Of a stretch of DNA of 64,000 nucleotides, positions 1-10,775 are shown in pieces; the stretch's first letter is position 1; each line of letters starts with the position of its first letter. This DNA is from Acidimicrobiaceae bacterium (GTDB taxonomy: Bacteria > Actinomycetota > Acidimicrobiia > Acidimicrobiales > RAAP-2). The notes under the pieces were generated by a model. It saw nothing but the letters and a program-made list of their open reading frames with translations, did no database searches and was not told the origin of the DNA. The stretch is from positions 124,308 to 188,307 of the forward strand of contig PLHD01000010.1 in the NCBI GenBank assembly GCA_003138815.1, in the 5' to 3' direction. A program made the translations under genes and the position numbers.

Positions 1-3351
<3,351 letters not shown>

Positions 3352-3432
3352 AGCGTTACCTGTCGGGGCAACGCTGACCCTGCAACAACTATAACGAAAT
3401 CGGCGGCCGTGGATGCGGCGTACGCTGGAAGC

Positions 3433-4506
3433 ATGAGTTCAACACAACGCTCAACACTCGTCGTGGGCGCGGGCATCATTGGCTTGACCAGTGCGTTTCG
3501 TCTCGCCCAGTCCGGCCATCAGGTGACGCTCTTCGACCCCACTCCCGCTCGCGGAGCAACCTGGGCGGCGGCGGGAATGCTCGCTCCATCTGCGGAAATA
3601 TCGCCCGGCGAGGAAAGCAACTACGAGATGCAGAAGGGAGCCGTCTCCGCCTGGCGCCAGACGGCGGCCGACCTCCTGGCGGTGACCGGATCCACGCTGG
3701 AGATCCACGACACCGGAACGCTAATCGTGGGCTGGGACGCCAGCGATCGCCGCCTGATCGACCAGTTCGCCCAGGTCGCGACAACCTTCGACGCGGACTG
3801 TCGCCCGGTGAGCCGGGCCGAGTCGCCCGATATCTTCGACCGAATCTCGCCCCGTATTAGTGAGGGCCTGTTGCTCAGCGGCGACGCGTGGCTGGACCCG
3901 GATCAGGCGGTGGCGCTGCTGACCCAGGCCTTGGAGCAACTGAAGGTTCCTATCGTCCGTGAGGCGGTGCTGCGCGTGTACGGCGACGCGGACGGCGTCG
4001 TCGCCGAGACCGCCTCGGGAAGCTTCCGAGGAGCCACGGGGATACTCGCCACGGGTCACCTCGGGCTGCCCACGGGAGCGGTGTCTTCGGGGCCGCACAC
4101 CATTCGCCCGGTCCACGGCGTGACCGCCCGGGTGCAAGGGATCGACCGCGCGAACCTGCCGACCATCAGGGCATTCGTGCGTGGTAGGACCTTCTACATG
4201 GTAAGCCGTCCGGGCGGCTACTGCGTGCTCGGGGCGACGGCCGAGGAGCGCACCGAGCCGACCGTCCAGGTCGGCGAACTGCAGCGGCTCTTGCGCGACG
4301 GGCTCGATATCGTGCCCGAGCTCGAGACGGCCCGCGTGCTCGAGAGCCGCGTTGGACTGCGTCCCGCGAGCCCCGACCTTCGACCGTTCTTCGAGAGGCT
4401 CGAGACGCGCGGATGGGCGTGGTCGTCGGGCCATTACCGTCATGGCGTGACACTCGCCCCCATCGCCGCGGGCCACGCCCTGGCGTTCGTCGAGGGCGGC
4501 GCGTGA
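3433..4506 (+). CDS. thiO: Glycine oxidase ThiO
   Basis: FAD-dependent glycine oxidase, which makes the imine needed for the thiazole part of thiamine. 357 residues. An N-terminal Rossmann motif GAGIIG lies at residues 12-17, followed by the [11 protein letters not shown] stretch typical of DAO-family ThiO, and a C-terminal [13 protein letters not shown] motif that closes the FAD site. I chose the ATG at 3433 because residues before it do not resemble the family; GGAA lies just upstream. It overlaps thiS by 4 bases (GTGA), so the two are co-translated. It is divergent from gltB with 81 bases between. DadA-like amino-acid oxidases are the alternative, but ThiS next door settles the call. Confidence 0.93.
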   Translation: MSSTQRSTLVVGAGIIGLTSAFRLAQSGHQVTLFDPTPARGATWAAAGMLAPSAEISPGEESNYEMQKGAVSAWRQTAADLLAVTGSTLEIHDTGTLIVGWDASDRRLIDQFAQVATTFDADCRPVSRAESPDIFDRISPRISEGLLLSGDAWLDPDQAVALLTQALEQLKVPIVREAVLRVYGDADGVVAETASGSFRGATGILATGHLGLPTGAVSSGPHTIRPVHGVTARVQGIDRANLPTIRAFVRGRTFYMVSRPGGYCVLGATAEERTEPTVQVGELQRLLRDGLDIVPELETARVLESRVGLRPASPDLRPFFERLETRGWAWSSGHYRHGVTLAPIAAGHALAFVEGGA

Positions 4507-4697
4507 TCCGCGTCAATGGTGAGGGCCACGAGGCGCTCAACGAGACGGTGGCGGACCTGTTGGAGCGTCTGGGCATCGATCCCCGGGGCATCGCGGTCGC
4601 CGTTGACGGGGAGGTCGTGCGCCGGGGCGACTGGCCCACGACGTTGCTCCACGACGGAGCCTCGGTGGAGATAGTCACCGCCGCCGCGGGCGGCTAG
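4503..4697 (+). CDS. thiS: Sulfur carrier protein ThiS
   Basis: Small ubiquitin-like sulfur carrier for thiazole synthesis, 64 residues, the usual size. It begins with IRVNGE, a beta-grasp start, and ends in Gly-Gly (TAAAGG), the C-terminus that is adenylated and thiocarboxylated. It starts with a GTG inside the thiO stop region. thiG, which often follows, is not here; a 50-codon ORF and a tRNA follow instead, so thiG and thiF must be elsewhere if the pathway is complete. Confidence 0.93.
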   Translation: MIRVNGEGHEALNETVADLLERLGIDPRGIAVAVDGEVVRRGDWPTTLLHDGASVEIVTAAAGG

Positions 4698-4714
4698 AGG
4701 AAAGAGGGAGAATC

Positions 4715-4867
4715 ATGAAGGTCAATGAGTTGGTCGAAGCGCTCGATGAGCGGATCCATCAGGCGCTGCTCGCCAAGGCCACCGGAGAGACGATCATGTT
4801 CCTCTGCGAAGCCCGCGCGTGGCTCACTAATCCCGATCAGCCTCACGGGGCGCACCGGCAGTCGTAG
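4715..4867 (+). CDS. Small hypothetical protein, 50 residues
   Basis: A short ORF that I do not recognise. Its ATG at 4715 is preceded by a strong purine-rich ribosome site (AAAGAGGGAGA) and it starts 17 bases behind thiS, in the same direction. The product begins MKVNELVEALDERIHQ and is charged and mostly helical, with one Cys, and no membrane segment or signal peptide. The distance and ribosome site argue that it is translated with thiOS. It might be a small partner of that pathway, but nothing in its sequence says so. Confidence 0.55.
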   Translation: MKVNELVEALDERIHQALLAKATGETIMFLCEARAWLTNPDQPHGAHRQS

Positions 4868-4899
4868 CCAGATTCGAACCGGCTAGGCTTTCATTTCCA

Positions 4900-4978
4900 C
4901 GGGCTGTGGCTTAGTTTGGTCTAGAGCGCTCGGCTGGGGGCCGAGAGATCGGGAGTTCGAATCTCCCCAGCCCGACCA
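4900..4978 (+). tRNA. tRNA-Pro (anticodon GGG)
   Basis: A complete cloverleaf. The acceptor stem CGGGCTG (4900-4906) pairs with CAGCCCG (4968-4974), the anticodon stem CTCGG/CCGAG holds the loop CTGGGGG with anticodon GGG at 4936-4938, and the T arm is GGGAG-TTCGAAT-CTCCC. The discriminator A and an encoded CCA end the gene at 4978. It marks the left border of the sparse accessory region 4979-12878. Confidence 0.96.
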
Positions 4979-5398
4979 GGGCGTGTTCGAACGTGTTTTG
5001 AAGGTGGAGATGTTTTGAAGGGCGTTCACGGCTGCGGCCGAAGTGAAGACTTTCTCGCTTCTTAGGGCCGCCAGAAATCACCCTTACGGGACCTGCTTAC
5101 GGTCGGTCGTCGCAAGATCGCGATCCGTCACCAAGGGAGACTGCCGTGCCGTCCACCACCGTACCCTCGCTTGAAATCGACCTGGGCGCTGGATACAAGC
5201 GACGGCGAGGCGGTCGTCGCGTTCGTTCGCTGACCCGACGCAGTTCCGCCAACCTGCGTTAGCGGCTGGGGTCCGCATGATCCTAAGCACTGTCGAATCC
5301 CCACTCCCCACAGCCAAATCGGCCTATAGATTGAACTCAGAGACCCGAGAGACATCGAACCTCGAGGGCTGTGACGACGAGGACTGGGATCAGCCGCA
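4979..5398. other. Intergenic stretch behind tRNA-Pro, no supported gene
   Basis: 420 bases without a convincing gene. A near-perfect direct repeat TGTTTTGAAGG occurs twice within 4994-5020, and a related GTTTTGAAG recurs near 7194. One 38-codon reading frame (5146-5262, GTG start after AAGGGAGA) codes for a very Arg-rich peptide; I do not regard it as proven. The stretch lies where an integrated element would start behind the tRNA. Confidence 0.4.
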
Positions 5399-7138
5399 AT
5401 GAGCGATAGTCGGTGCGGATCCACCCATCCAACGTGGCACCGGCTTAGCGCTGCGGTTACTGCGGTGCTCGCTCTCGTTTGTGTTGTTCCACTCTCGAAC
5501 ATCGCCTCGGCCACGACCTCAGCAACTACTAGTACGTACCTTCTCTACGTTGGCCATGGCGTCGGAGTCGCCGCCACGGCGAATCCGAACACTGGATGCA
5601 GCGAGGTTTCCCTCACCACCGACTTCATCCACTGGCGAAACATCACCCCGCCGCTCAAGGTTCCCAAGACAATGCCGAAGGGCACGTGCCTCTGCGTCTG
5701 GACCGGCGCGAGCTTCACCTCACCAGCCGTCGGCTGGCTCTTGGCTCGCAATGGAGGAAGCACCCAGACGATTCTGCGCCACACCCTCGACGGAGGAAGA
5801 ACCTGGATCACGCAACCCGGTGGCGACACGGGGAGCAACGCTGGAGAGGAGACGATCAGCTTCGTCAACTCTCAGGTTGGGTGGCGTCAGCAGTTAGGCA
5901 CTGGCTCCAACGGCAATTACGCACTCCAGCGGACCCTGGACGGGGGAATGACGTGGTCGACCCGTTCGTCCAGTCCTCGAAATTGGTGCCCGTTCACTAA
6001 CGAAGTCTTCTCGTCGGCGTCAGTGGGATTCGCCTCCGCACCGTGGGCGAGTGCCATCAACTCCACTCACCTCTGGTGGACCCAGGACGGCGGCGTCGAC
6101 TGGTCAACGTTGACCCTCCCCCGTCCGTCCCCGTTAGCGCGCAACGCTCGCGGACTCTACGGCGAGCCGGAGTTCTCTGGTCTCAATGGCGTAGTGCCGG
6201 TGGCCTATCCCGTCGGCCGCCACCAGGCCATCTACTTCTACGCAACCCACGACGGTGGCGTGACCTGGAAACTTGAGGTCGGTTCCCATTTGCCAATCGA
6301 CGTGAGTGGAGCACTGACGATCGACCCCCAGACCGCCACGCAGGTGTGCAGTCTGGATGTTCGCGCGGCGTCGGGCCGTGTGGCTATCGTCACTGCAGCG
6401 AGTCCCGCGACCTGGTGGATTCTCCAGTCGGGGCCCAAGGGCGCGACCACGAGACTGGTCGTGGTCGCCGACGGAGCTGGGATCACCACCTACGGCATGA
6501 AGGACCTGCCCGCTACGACCGACCAATCGGACTTGGCTGCTTTGAACACCAATGATGCGCTCCTCACCCTCCCCATCCCCTACGGATACGAAACGACGTA
6601 CGAAACGTCAGACGGCGGTGTGAAGTGGGAGAAGGTGACGCTTCCCGCCAAGCATTCGGTGGAGAGCCTCGTGACACCGGTCTGCGCGACATTGCAGCTG
6701 CGAATCACGTTAGGACATATTGGTGTCGCGTTAGGTCACGTCGGGATGTACTTCGTCGTCAAGAACACCGGGGCCAAGACGTGCGAACTCGACGGGTTCC
6801 CGACCGTTCAGATGATCGGGGGCACGAAGCATCTGGTCCCCACCATGGTCACGTTCGGTTCGGATTACACGGTGCCGCTCATCTCTGCGCGACTCACCCT
6901 TATCAAGTCGGGTGCCACTGCGGCCTTCATGTTGGGCTATGCCGATAGCACCGGCTACGGCCTTTCGAAGTGTCCGACGGCCCACACGCTTCGGATAACC
7001 CCACCGGGCGATCTAGCTACGCAAGACCTCCACCTCGAGATGGAACCGTACGGCGGTGCAGCCATTCAGAGCCTCGTGTGTGGCGAGATTGCGGTGTCGC
7101 CGATAGTGACGCTGGCCACGGCAAGGCGGTTCATGTGA
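5399..7138 (+). CDS. Secreted Asp-box repeat protein with C-terminal DUF4232-like domain
   Basis: 579 residues. A signal peptide occupies about residues 15-38 (hydrophobic AVTAVLALVCVVPL, then small residues), so the protein is exported. At least five Asp-box/BNR motifs of the form T.DGG.TW occur near residues 129-136, 179-186, 228-235, 283-290 and 403-410, consistent with a beta-propeller like those of sialidases and photosystem-assembly factors. From about residue 429 to 565 the pattern of paired Cys, FVVKNTGAKTCELDGFP and later CPTAHTLRI matches DUF4232, a domain of secreted actinobacterial proteins. The role is unknown; no sialidase catalytic arginines were identified. It stands alone behind the tRNA in the accessory region. 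The ATG at 5399 has only a weak ribosome site. Confidence 0.75.
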   Translation: MSDSRCGSTHPTWHRLSAAVTAVLALVCVVPLSNIASATTSATTSTYLLYVGHGVGVAATANPNTGCSEVSLTTDFIHWRNITPPLKVPKTMPKGTCLCVWTGASFTSPAVGWLLARNGGSTQTILRHTLDGGRTWITQPGGDTGSNAGEETISFVNSQVGWRQQLGTGSNGNYALQRTLDGGMTWSTRSSSPRNWCPFTNEVFSSASVGFASAPWASAINSTHLWWTQDGGVDWSTLTLPRPSPLARNARGLYGEPEFSGLNGVVPVAYPVGRHQAIYFYATHDGGVTWKLEVGSHLPIDVSGALTIDPQTATQVCSLDVRAASGRVAIVTAASPATWWILQSGPKGATTRLVVVADGAGITTYGMKDLPATTDQSDLAALNTNDALLTLPIPYGYETTYETSDGGVKWEKVTLPAKHSVESLVTPVCATLQLRITLGHIGVALGHVGMYFVVKNTGAKTCELDGFPTVQMIGGTKHLVPTMVTFGSDYTVPLISARLTLIKSGATAAFMLGYADSTGYGLSKCPTAHTLRITPPGDLATQDLHLEMEPYGGAAIQSLVCGEIAVSPIVTLATARRFM

Positions 7139-7245
7139 AACGTGACTCTCGGCGGAAGACCGATCCACCTGCTTGACCTCGACACCTGGGTTAGTTTTGA
7201 AGTGTGGACATCATGTGACTGGACGCGTGTCCGTAGCGAACACCA

Positions 7246-7259
7246 TCACCAATTGGTGA
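7246..7259. promoter_or_regulatory. 14-bp perfect palindrome upstream of a secreted-protein gene
   Basis: TCACCAATTGGTGA is a perfect dyad without spacer, ending 21 bases before the start of the 7281 gene. Its place and symmetry suit an operator for a dimeric repressor. No regulator gene is adjacent, so the binding protein is unknown. Confidence 0.4.
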
Positions 7260-7280
7260 CCGACCCTTTAGAGAGAAGGC

Positions 7281-7775
7281 ATGATGAAATTCTTCGAGAA
7301 GAAGGACTCCTGCACTAGTCCTCGCGGTACATCGAAAGTGGCCATTGGTGCAGTCCCGCTGCTCGCCTTGGCCCTGGCTATTGGGCCAGCCGCCGGCGCG
7401 TCGGCGTCAGGTTCCGCGAACGCCCTAGTCGTCACCGGCGCACTGACGGGAACGCTCAAGATCGGACCTAACAGTGGATGCGACGCCAGTGCTAATGGCG
7501 TCACGCTCAGCTCCTTTACTACCTCACTTTCCTCGAAGAAATACAAGACCTGGTCGGTTACTGTCTTCGTCGCCAAGCCGGGCACTTACACGAAGTTCAA
7601 ATTTCTGAAAAGTTCCTTTGTGCTTGAGACGAGCAACCTCACTGCCTGGGTTGCTACCAAGGGGACGATGACCATTACGAGCCACAGTGGTACGGTCAAC
7701 CTCACCCTGGGAGCTCACGAGGGCGCCGCCACCGGCACGGTTCACGTCAAGGGCAGTTGGAGATGCAAGACCTGA
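7281..7775 (+). CDS. Small secreted protein of unknown function
   Basis: 164 residues with a clear signal peptide: basic start (MMKFFEKK), hydrophobic core around residues 22-40 (VPLLALALAIGPAAGASA), then the mature part. The mature chain is Thr/Ser/Gly-rich with alternating polar and hydrophobic residues, suggesting an all-beta fold, and holds two Cys (CDAS near residue 66 and CKT at the end) that could form a disulfide. Tandem ATGs at 7281 and 7284 follow AGAGAGAAGG; the second has better spacing. I do not recognise the family. It lies behind the Asp-box protein and has its own palindrome upstream. Confidence 0.65.
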   Translation: MMKFFEKKDSCTSPRGTSKVAIGAVPLLALALAIGPAAGASASGSANALVVTGALTGTLKIGPNSGCDASANGVTLSSFTTSLSSKKYKTWSVTVFVAKPGTYTKFKFLKSSFVLETSNLTAWVATKGTMTITSHSGTVNLTLGAHEGAATGTVHVKGSWRCKT

Positions 7776-7777
7776 CC

Positions 7778-7799
7778 CGGTGCGCTCGTCCACGCACCG
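7778..7799 (+). terminator. Hairpin directly behind the 7281 gene
   Basis: CGGTGCG and CGCACCG form a 7-bp stem with an 8-base loop starting 2 bases after the stop codon. No T-tract follows, so termination is plausible but unproven. Confidence 0.35.
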
Positions 7800-7849
7800 C
7801 GGCGGGGGCCGTCACTGCAGGGGACTTCGCTCAACCCAGGTGACCGGGA

Positions 7850-7865
7850 CGTCTGACGTCAGACG
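7850..7865. promoter_or_regulatory. 16-bp perfect palindrome
   Basis: CGTCTGACGTCAGACG is a perfect dyad without spacer. It lies in the gene-poor stretch between two accessory genes and resembles a repressor operator in form. No nearby start codon makes a target obvious. Confidence 0.35.
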
Positions 7866-8518
7866 CAAGCGATCTTCGGCTGGAGGCGGCTGCCCTGGCA
7901 TCCCTTTCAATCCGTGACCAGACCCATTGGGAGTGCCACCTTGCCCTGGCTGTGGGTCGCGCTCGTTTGATAGTCCTACATCCTTTTGTAGGTGGCCCGA
8001 CGTCATCGTCCTGCTACCAGGCACTGACACCTTGCCCAAGCCGGAGGCAGCGCTGAGATGCTGACGCCCCGCAAGGAAGTGGGCATTATGGGATCCAATT
8101 GACCGTGCTCAGGCCTTTGCAACATGGAATAGTTGAGTTCTGTGAGTGACGACACTGAGATCCATGAGCAAGCGACAACTTCGACTCAGGAGCCGTAAGT
8201 ACGGCGCGATACGAGGTGGCACTGCCGGCCAGTGGATCTCGACTGGTGGAGCAAGGGTCCGTAGGCTTCCTCAGAGCCTCATACAGGATTTGCACGCACG
8301 TTGTTGGAGGTGAGTCAATGGTCGAGTTTGCAACACCCAATTTGGACCGCGGATGCGCGTACATAACGGGTCGATTCGGGGCAGTTGGTTCGCTGGCGAG
8401 TGCGCCCGTCATCCGATCGGGAACTGGTGGGCGTTTCTCGTCAACCCAGTTGAAGCTGTCAATGGCTGTCCGCTTGGCTACTGGATTCAAGGGAATAGCG
8501 AGGCGATCCTTAACCAGT

Positions 8519-8533
8519 GTCGGAGGCCCGACG
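8519..8533 (+). repeat. Hairpin repeat copy A (GTCGGAGGCCCGACG)
   Basis: A 15-base sequence identical to copy B at 10558-10572, and related to copy C at 10624-10637. Each forms a 5-bp hairpin GTCGG-loop-CCGAC with a 4-base loop (AGGC or AGAC). Copies A and B flank the STAS/GGDEF genes and the recombinase stub. Confidence 0.5.
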
Positions 8534-8789
8534 CAACAGACACCCACCATGCATTGGCGGCTCGTGCCGCGTAAGTCCTGATTGGTATGGGAGGACCGAT
8601 TGCAACAATCGACTGGCGAATCAGGTGATGGGACAATGATCCCTACCTGGCGCCTGGACTCGCTATGCGTGGTTCTTCGCAGGGCGGGGAATCAGGAGGA
8701 CACCGGCCGAAGCGATTGCCAGCGCCGGAAGTACAATCAAAGTCGCATGCTCGCAAGAGTGGCGAGCGAATTGGCTACCATTCAAGTAC

Positions 8790-9188
8790 ATGGGGCGCCC
8801 GATGGATAACGAATCCGCAGAGATCATTAACCCTAAGTTCAAGATGTGGCTCCGGCCCGACGGGATCGTTCAACTCGTCTGGGTCCCTGCAACGGTCATG
8901 AGTTTTGAGGACGCGATCGCGGCTATCGACGCAATGGCCAAACTCACTGGCGGGCAACGATGCCCCCTGCTGGTGGACGCACACGATGCCGGACCGCAAG
9001 ACCGGTCTGCGCGCTCGGAGTTCGCACGCCGGGGTGACCTCGTGTCGGCCGTCGCCATACTTGCTGGTACTCCACTCAGCCGGTTGGTGGGGAGTTTCTT
9101 CATCGCCGTAAGCAAACCAATGGCACCGACGAGGCTATTCGATGATGAGTCCTCCGCACTCACCTGGCTCACGAAGTTCACGAAGTGA
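8790..9188 (+). CDS. STAS/SEC14-like small protein (DUF7793-like)
   Basis: 132 residues. Its pattern, MWLRPDGIVQLVW near the start, LLVDAHDAG in the middle and a closing RLFDDESSALTWL, matches a small family of STAS/SEC14-like proteins that I recall as DUF7793, often encoded next to histidine kinases or GGDEF proteins in actinobacteria. It overlaps the GGDEF gene by 4 bases (GTGA), so the two should act together, perhaps as a regulatory partner. There is no signal peptide. Start is ATG 8790, or ATG 8802 which would remove four residues; neither has a good ribosome site, so a leaderless transcript is possible. The function is inferred from family and context. Confidence 0.7.
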   Translation: MGRPMDNESAEIINPKFKMWLRPDGIVQLVWVPATVMSFEDAIAAIDAMAKLTGGQRCPLLVDAHDAGPQDRSARSEFARRGDLVSAVAILAGTPLSRLVGSFFIAVSKPMAPTRLFDDESSALTWLTKFTK

Positions 9189-10027
9189 GCACGACTCCAG
9201 AATCAGAGGACAAGACTTCTTCGCGAGTCCTGGATGCATCAGCGCCGGCTGTCATCGAACCACTCCCAGACCGAGACGACTTGCGAATTCACGACGTTGA
9301 GCGGCGTCTGGAAGAAATCGTGGGCACGATCCAGGAATTCGCAGTTCTCCGGTTCGATGCTCGCGCCGAGGTCAGCCCCCGCGGGGACATCGTCGATGCT
9401 GTCGCGGCGGGTGTCAATTTTCTCGGCGAGGAGCTTGAGGCATCGTACAGTGAGATCGAGCGCAAGGTCGCAGACCGAACTGCCGAACTTGACGTCATGA
9501 CGCACGAACTCACCCGCCGAACACTTCACGACGAGCTGACTGGCCTGCCAAACCGCACCTTGTTCTGGGACCGTTTATCCCATCGCATGAGTCTCGCCGA
9601 CCGACGCCATTCTTGTTTTGCGGTCATCCTTGTCGACATCGACAAGTTCAAGGAGACCAACGATACTTTGGGCCACGCCGTTGGAGATGAACTGCTGATT
9701 GATGTGGCGATGCGCATTCGCAGCGTGCTACGGGTAGGTGACAGCTCCGCCCGCATGAGCGGAGACGAGTTTCTTGTCCTTCTTGACGACGTGGGGTCGC
9801 CGGAGGCAGCACTGGTCCTTGCGAGCCGCCTCAACGCGGCGCTCCGGGAACCCTACGAAATGGGGCCTGACCGGCGGAGCATAACGACCAGCATGGGCGT
9901 CGCCGTGGGGCCGGAGGGGTTTGCAGAGGCAGATGCAATGGTCGCCGCTGCCGACGCTGCAATGTATGAGGCGAAGCAACGTGGCCCGGGACAGTGCGTG
10001 CTCTACAGCGAGATTGGTCGGAATTAG
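9185..10027 (+). CDS. Soluble diguanylate cyclase (GGDEF domain)
   Basis: 280 residues, with no membrane segment. Residues 33-105 form a helical HAMP-like/coiled-coil linker (LGEELEASYSEIERKVADRT), and residues about 112-278 form the GGDEF domain. The signature is SGDEF (192-196) instead of GGDEF, a variant found in active cyclases. The inhibitory I-site RxxD is present (RVGD, 183-186), exactly five residues before the signature, so product inhibition by cyclic di-GMP is expected. DELTGLPNR (116-124) is the usual domain start. No EAL domain follows. It starts with a GTG overlapping the stop of the STAS-like gene. It should make cyclic di-GMP under control of that partner. Confidence 0.88.
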   Translation: MSTTPESEDKTSSRVLDASAPAVIEPLPDRDDLRIHDVERRLEEIVGTIQEFAVLRFDARAEVSPRGDIVDAVAAGVNFLGEELEASYSEIERKVADRTAELDVMTHELTRRTLHDELTGLPNRTLFWDRLSHRMSLADRRHSCFAVILVDIDKFKETNDTLGHAVGDELLIDVAMRIRSVLRVGDSSARMSGDEFLVLLDDVGSPEAALVLASRLNAALREPYEMGPDRRSITTSMGVAVGPEGFAEADAMVAAADAAMYEAKQRGPGQCVLYSEIGRN

Positions 10028-10169
10028 ACAGCGCTTCAAGTCGAGAGTGGTCATGGAATGCGGCTGGATGAAGTCAGTCGCGACAATGTTCCCGAGTGAC
10101 TTCTGCTGGGCCATCACAATGCTGTCGCATCGAGTTAGTGTCTTCAACGAACGAGCACAACGTCTTTGA

Positions 10170-10490
10170 GCGTCTCGGTCAGAAACGAGCATCACTGACG
10201 AAGAGTGCCGCGCCGCGCAACGGGGTCTCGCCAAGGGCGTCCAACCGTCCAAGGATCTGCTTTCGGGCCGCGTACTCTGCAGCCCGTGTGGGCGCCGCAG
10301 GGGCGCCGTGCAGAACGGCAAGGGTTCGCTCAACTACATGTGTCGCCATCACGGGAAGGGATGCGATCAACCCGCCAGGAGCAATAAGGGCTTCTTACGC
10401 GCTGCGGTCATGGGATTGTTGACGAGAATCGAGAAGAGCGGCTCCAAATGGCCATTCGTAAGCAGCTGGCTTGAGGGTCGCGGGAGGTGA
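10170..10490 (+). pseudogene. Remnant of a large serine recombinase (C-terminal zinc ribbon only)
   Basis: An open frame runs from behind the stop at 10167-10169 to TGA 10488-10490, with no credible start. It reads like the end of a large serine recombinase: SKDLLSGRVLCSPCGRR, then YMCRHHGKGCDQPARS, then KGFLRAAVMGLL. That is the LLSGLLRCG.CG zinc-ribbon with its second Cys pair and the segment that follows it in these enzymes. The catalytic resolvase domain with its Ser and Arg residues is absent upstream, where the GGDEF gene ends. This is therefore a broken integrase, and evidence that the accessory region was once mobile. Confidence 0.75.
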
Positions 10491-10557
10491 AAGTCTCCGG
10501 CACTCCTTCACTCAATGTGCTGCTTAGTGAAGTCGGTCTCAAGGTACGATTGTTTGG

Positions 10558-10572
10558 GTCGGAGGCCCGACG
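10558..10572 (+). repeat. Hairpin repeat copy B (GTCGGAGGCCCGACG)
   Basis: Identical over 15 bases to copy A at 8519. It lies 68 bases behind the recombinase stub, so a direct-repeat pair brackets the STAS/GGDEF/recombinase segment. Confidence 0.5.
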
Positions 10573-10623
10573 TAGCAGGTTTGCAACCCGACACTGGCGG
10601 TTGCCCGACTGATCAGACTTCGT

Positions 10624-10637
10624 GTCGGAGACCCGAC
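10624..10637 (+). repeat. Hairpin repeat copy C (GTCGGAGACCCGAC)
   Basis: Same stem as copies A and B with loop AGAC instead of AGGC, that is, the pairing bases are kept while the loop differs. Confidence 0.4.
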
Positions 10638-10775
10638 CCCAAAACTGAGACCCCCGAAGCGTCAGCAGCCCCAAGTCCTTCGCTTTGACCGACCAGTTTG
10701 ACTCAGGGTCCCGGTCCCTGGCAGGTTGAGCCAATCGTGTCAACATACGGAGTCGGTCTTTGAGAGGAGTAACTC

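Larger units (their letters stand above)
7800..8789. other. About 1 kb without a supported gene
   Basis: Several short frames are open here (for example 8170-8310 and 8216-8581 on plus, 8086-8550 on minus), but none has a ribosome site with recognisable protein character, and base use at third positions is not that of neighbouring genes. The stretch contains a perfect 16-bp palindrome at 7850-7865, a 6-bp hairpin at 7975-7992, and a copy of the GTCGG-loop-CCGAC repeat at 8519-8533. It may be decayed coding sequence or an undescribed RNA. Confidence 0.35.
10491..10775. other. Structured intergenic stretch with hairpin repeats
   Basis: No gene is supported here. The segment 10552-10645 is rich in GTCGG/CCGAC pairs: copies B and C of the hairpin repeat, several extra CCCGAC words between them, and an imperfect long-range pairing of GTTTGGGTCGG (10552 on) with CCGACCCCAAAAC (to about 10645). 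It could fold into a multi-stem RNA, or be a recombination site left by the lost element. Confidence 0.4.

Noticed and set aside
3352-3432. TPP riboswitch before thiO
   Set aside because: The 81-base gap lacks the CTGAGA and ACC..TGAACCTGA core words and is too short.
4952-4978. tRNA-Pro 3' end as attachment site with a second copy to the right
   Set aside because: I searched the accessory region for a repeat of the tRNA end and found only words of 8 bases or less, too short to call an att site.
5146-5262. 38-codon Arg-rich ORF
   Set aside because: It has a fair ribosome site but very biased composition and no sign of conservation that I can judge, so it is mentioned only in the intergenic entry.
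8176-8215. Group II intron domain V-like words (GAGCCGTA...GTACGG)
   Set aside because: The two signature halves are there but the middle of the domain V hairpin is missing, and no reverse transcriptase remnant or domain VI was seen around it. Coincidence is more likely.
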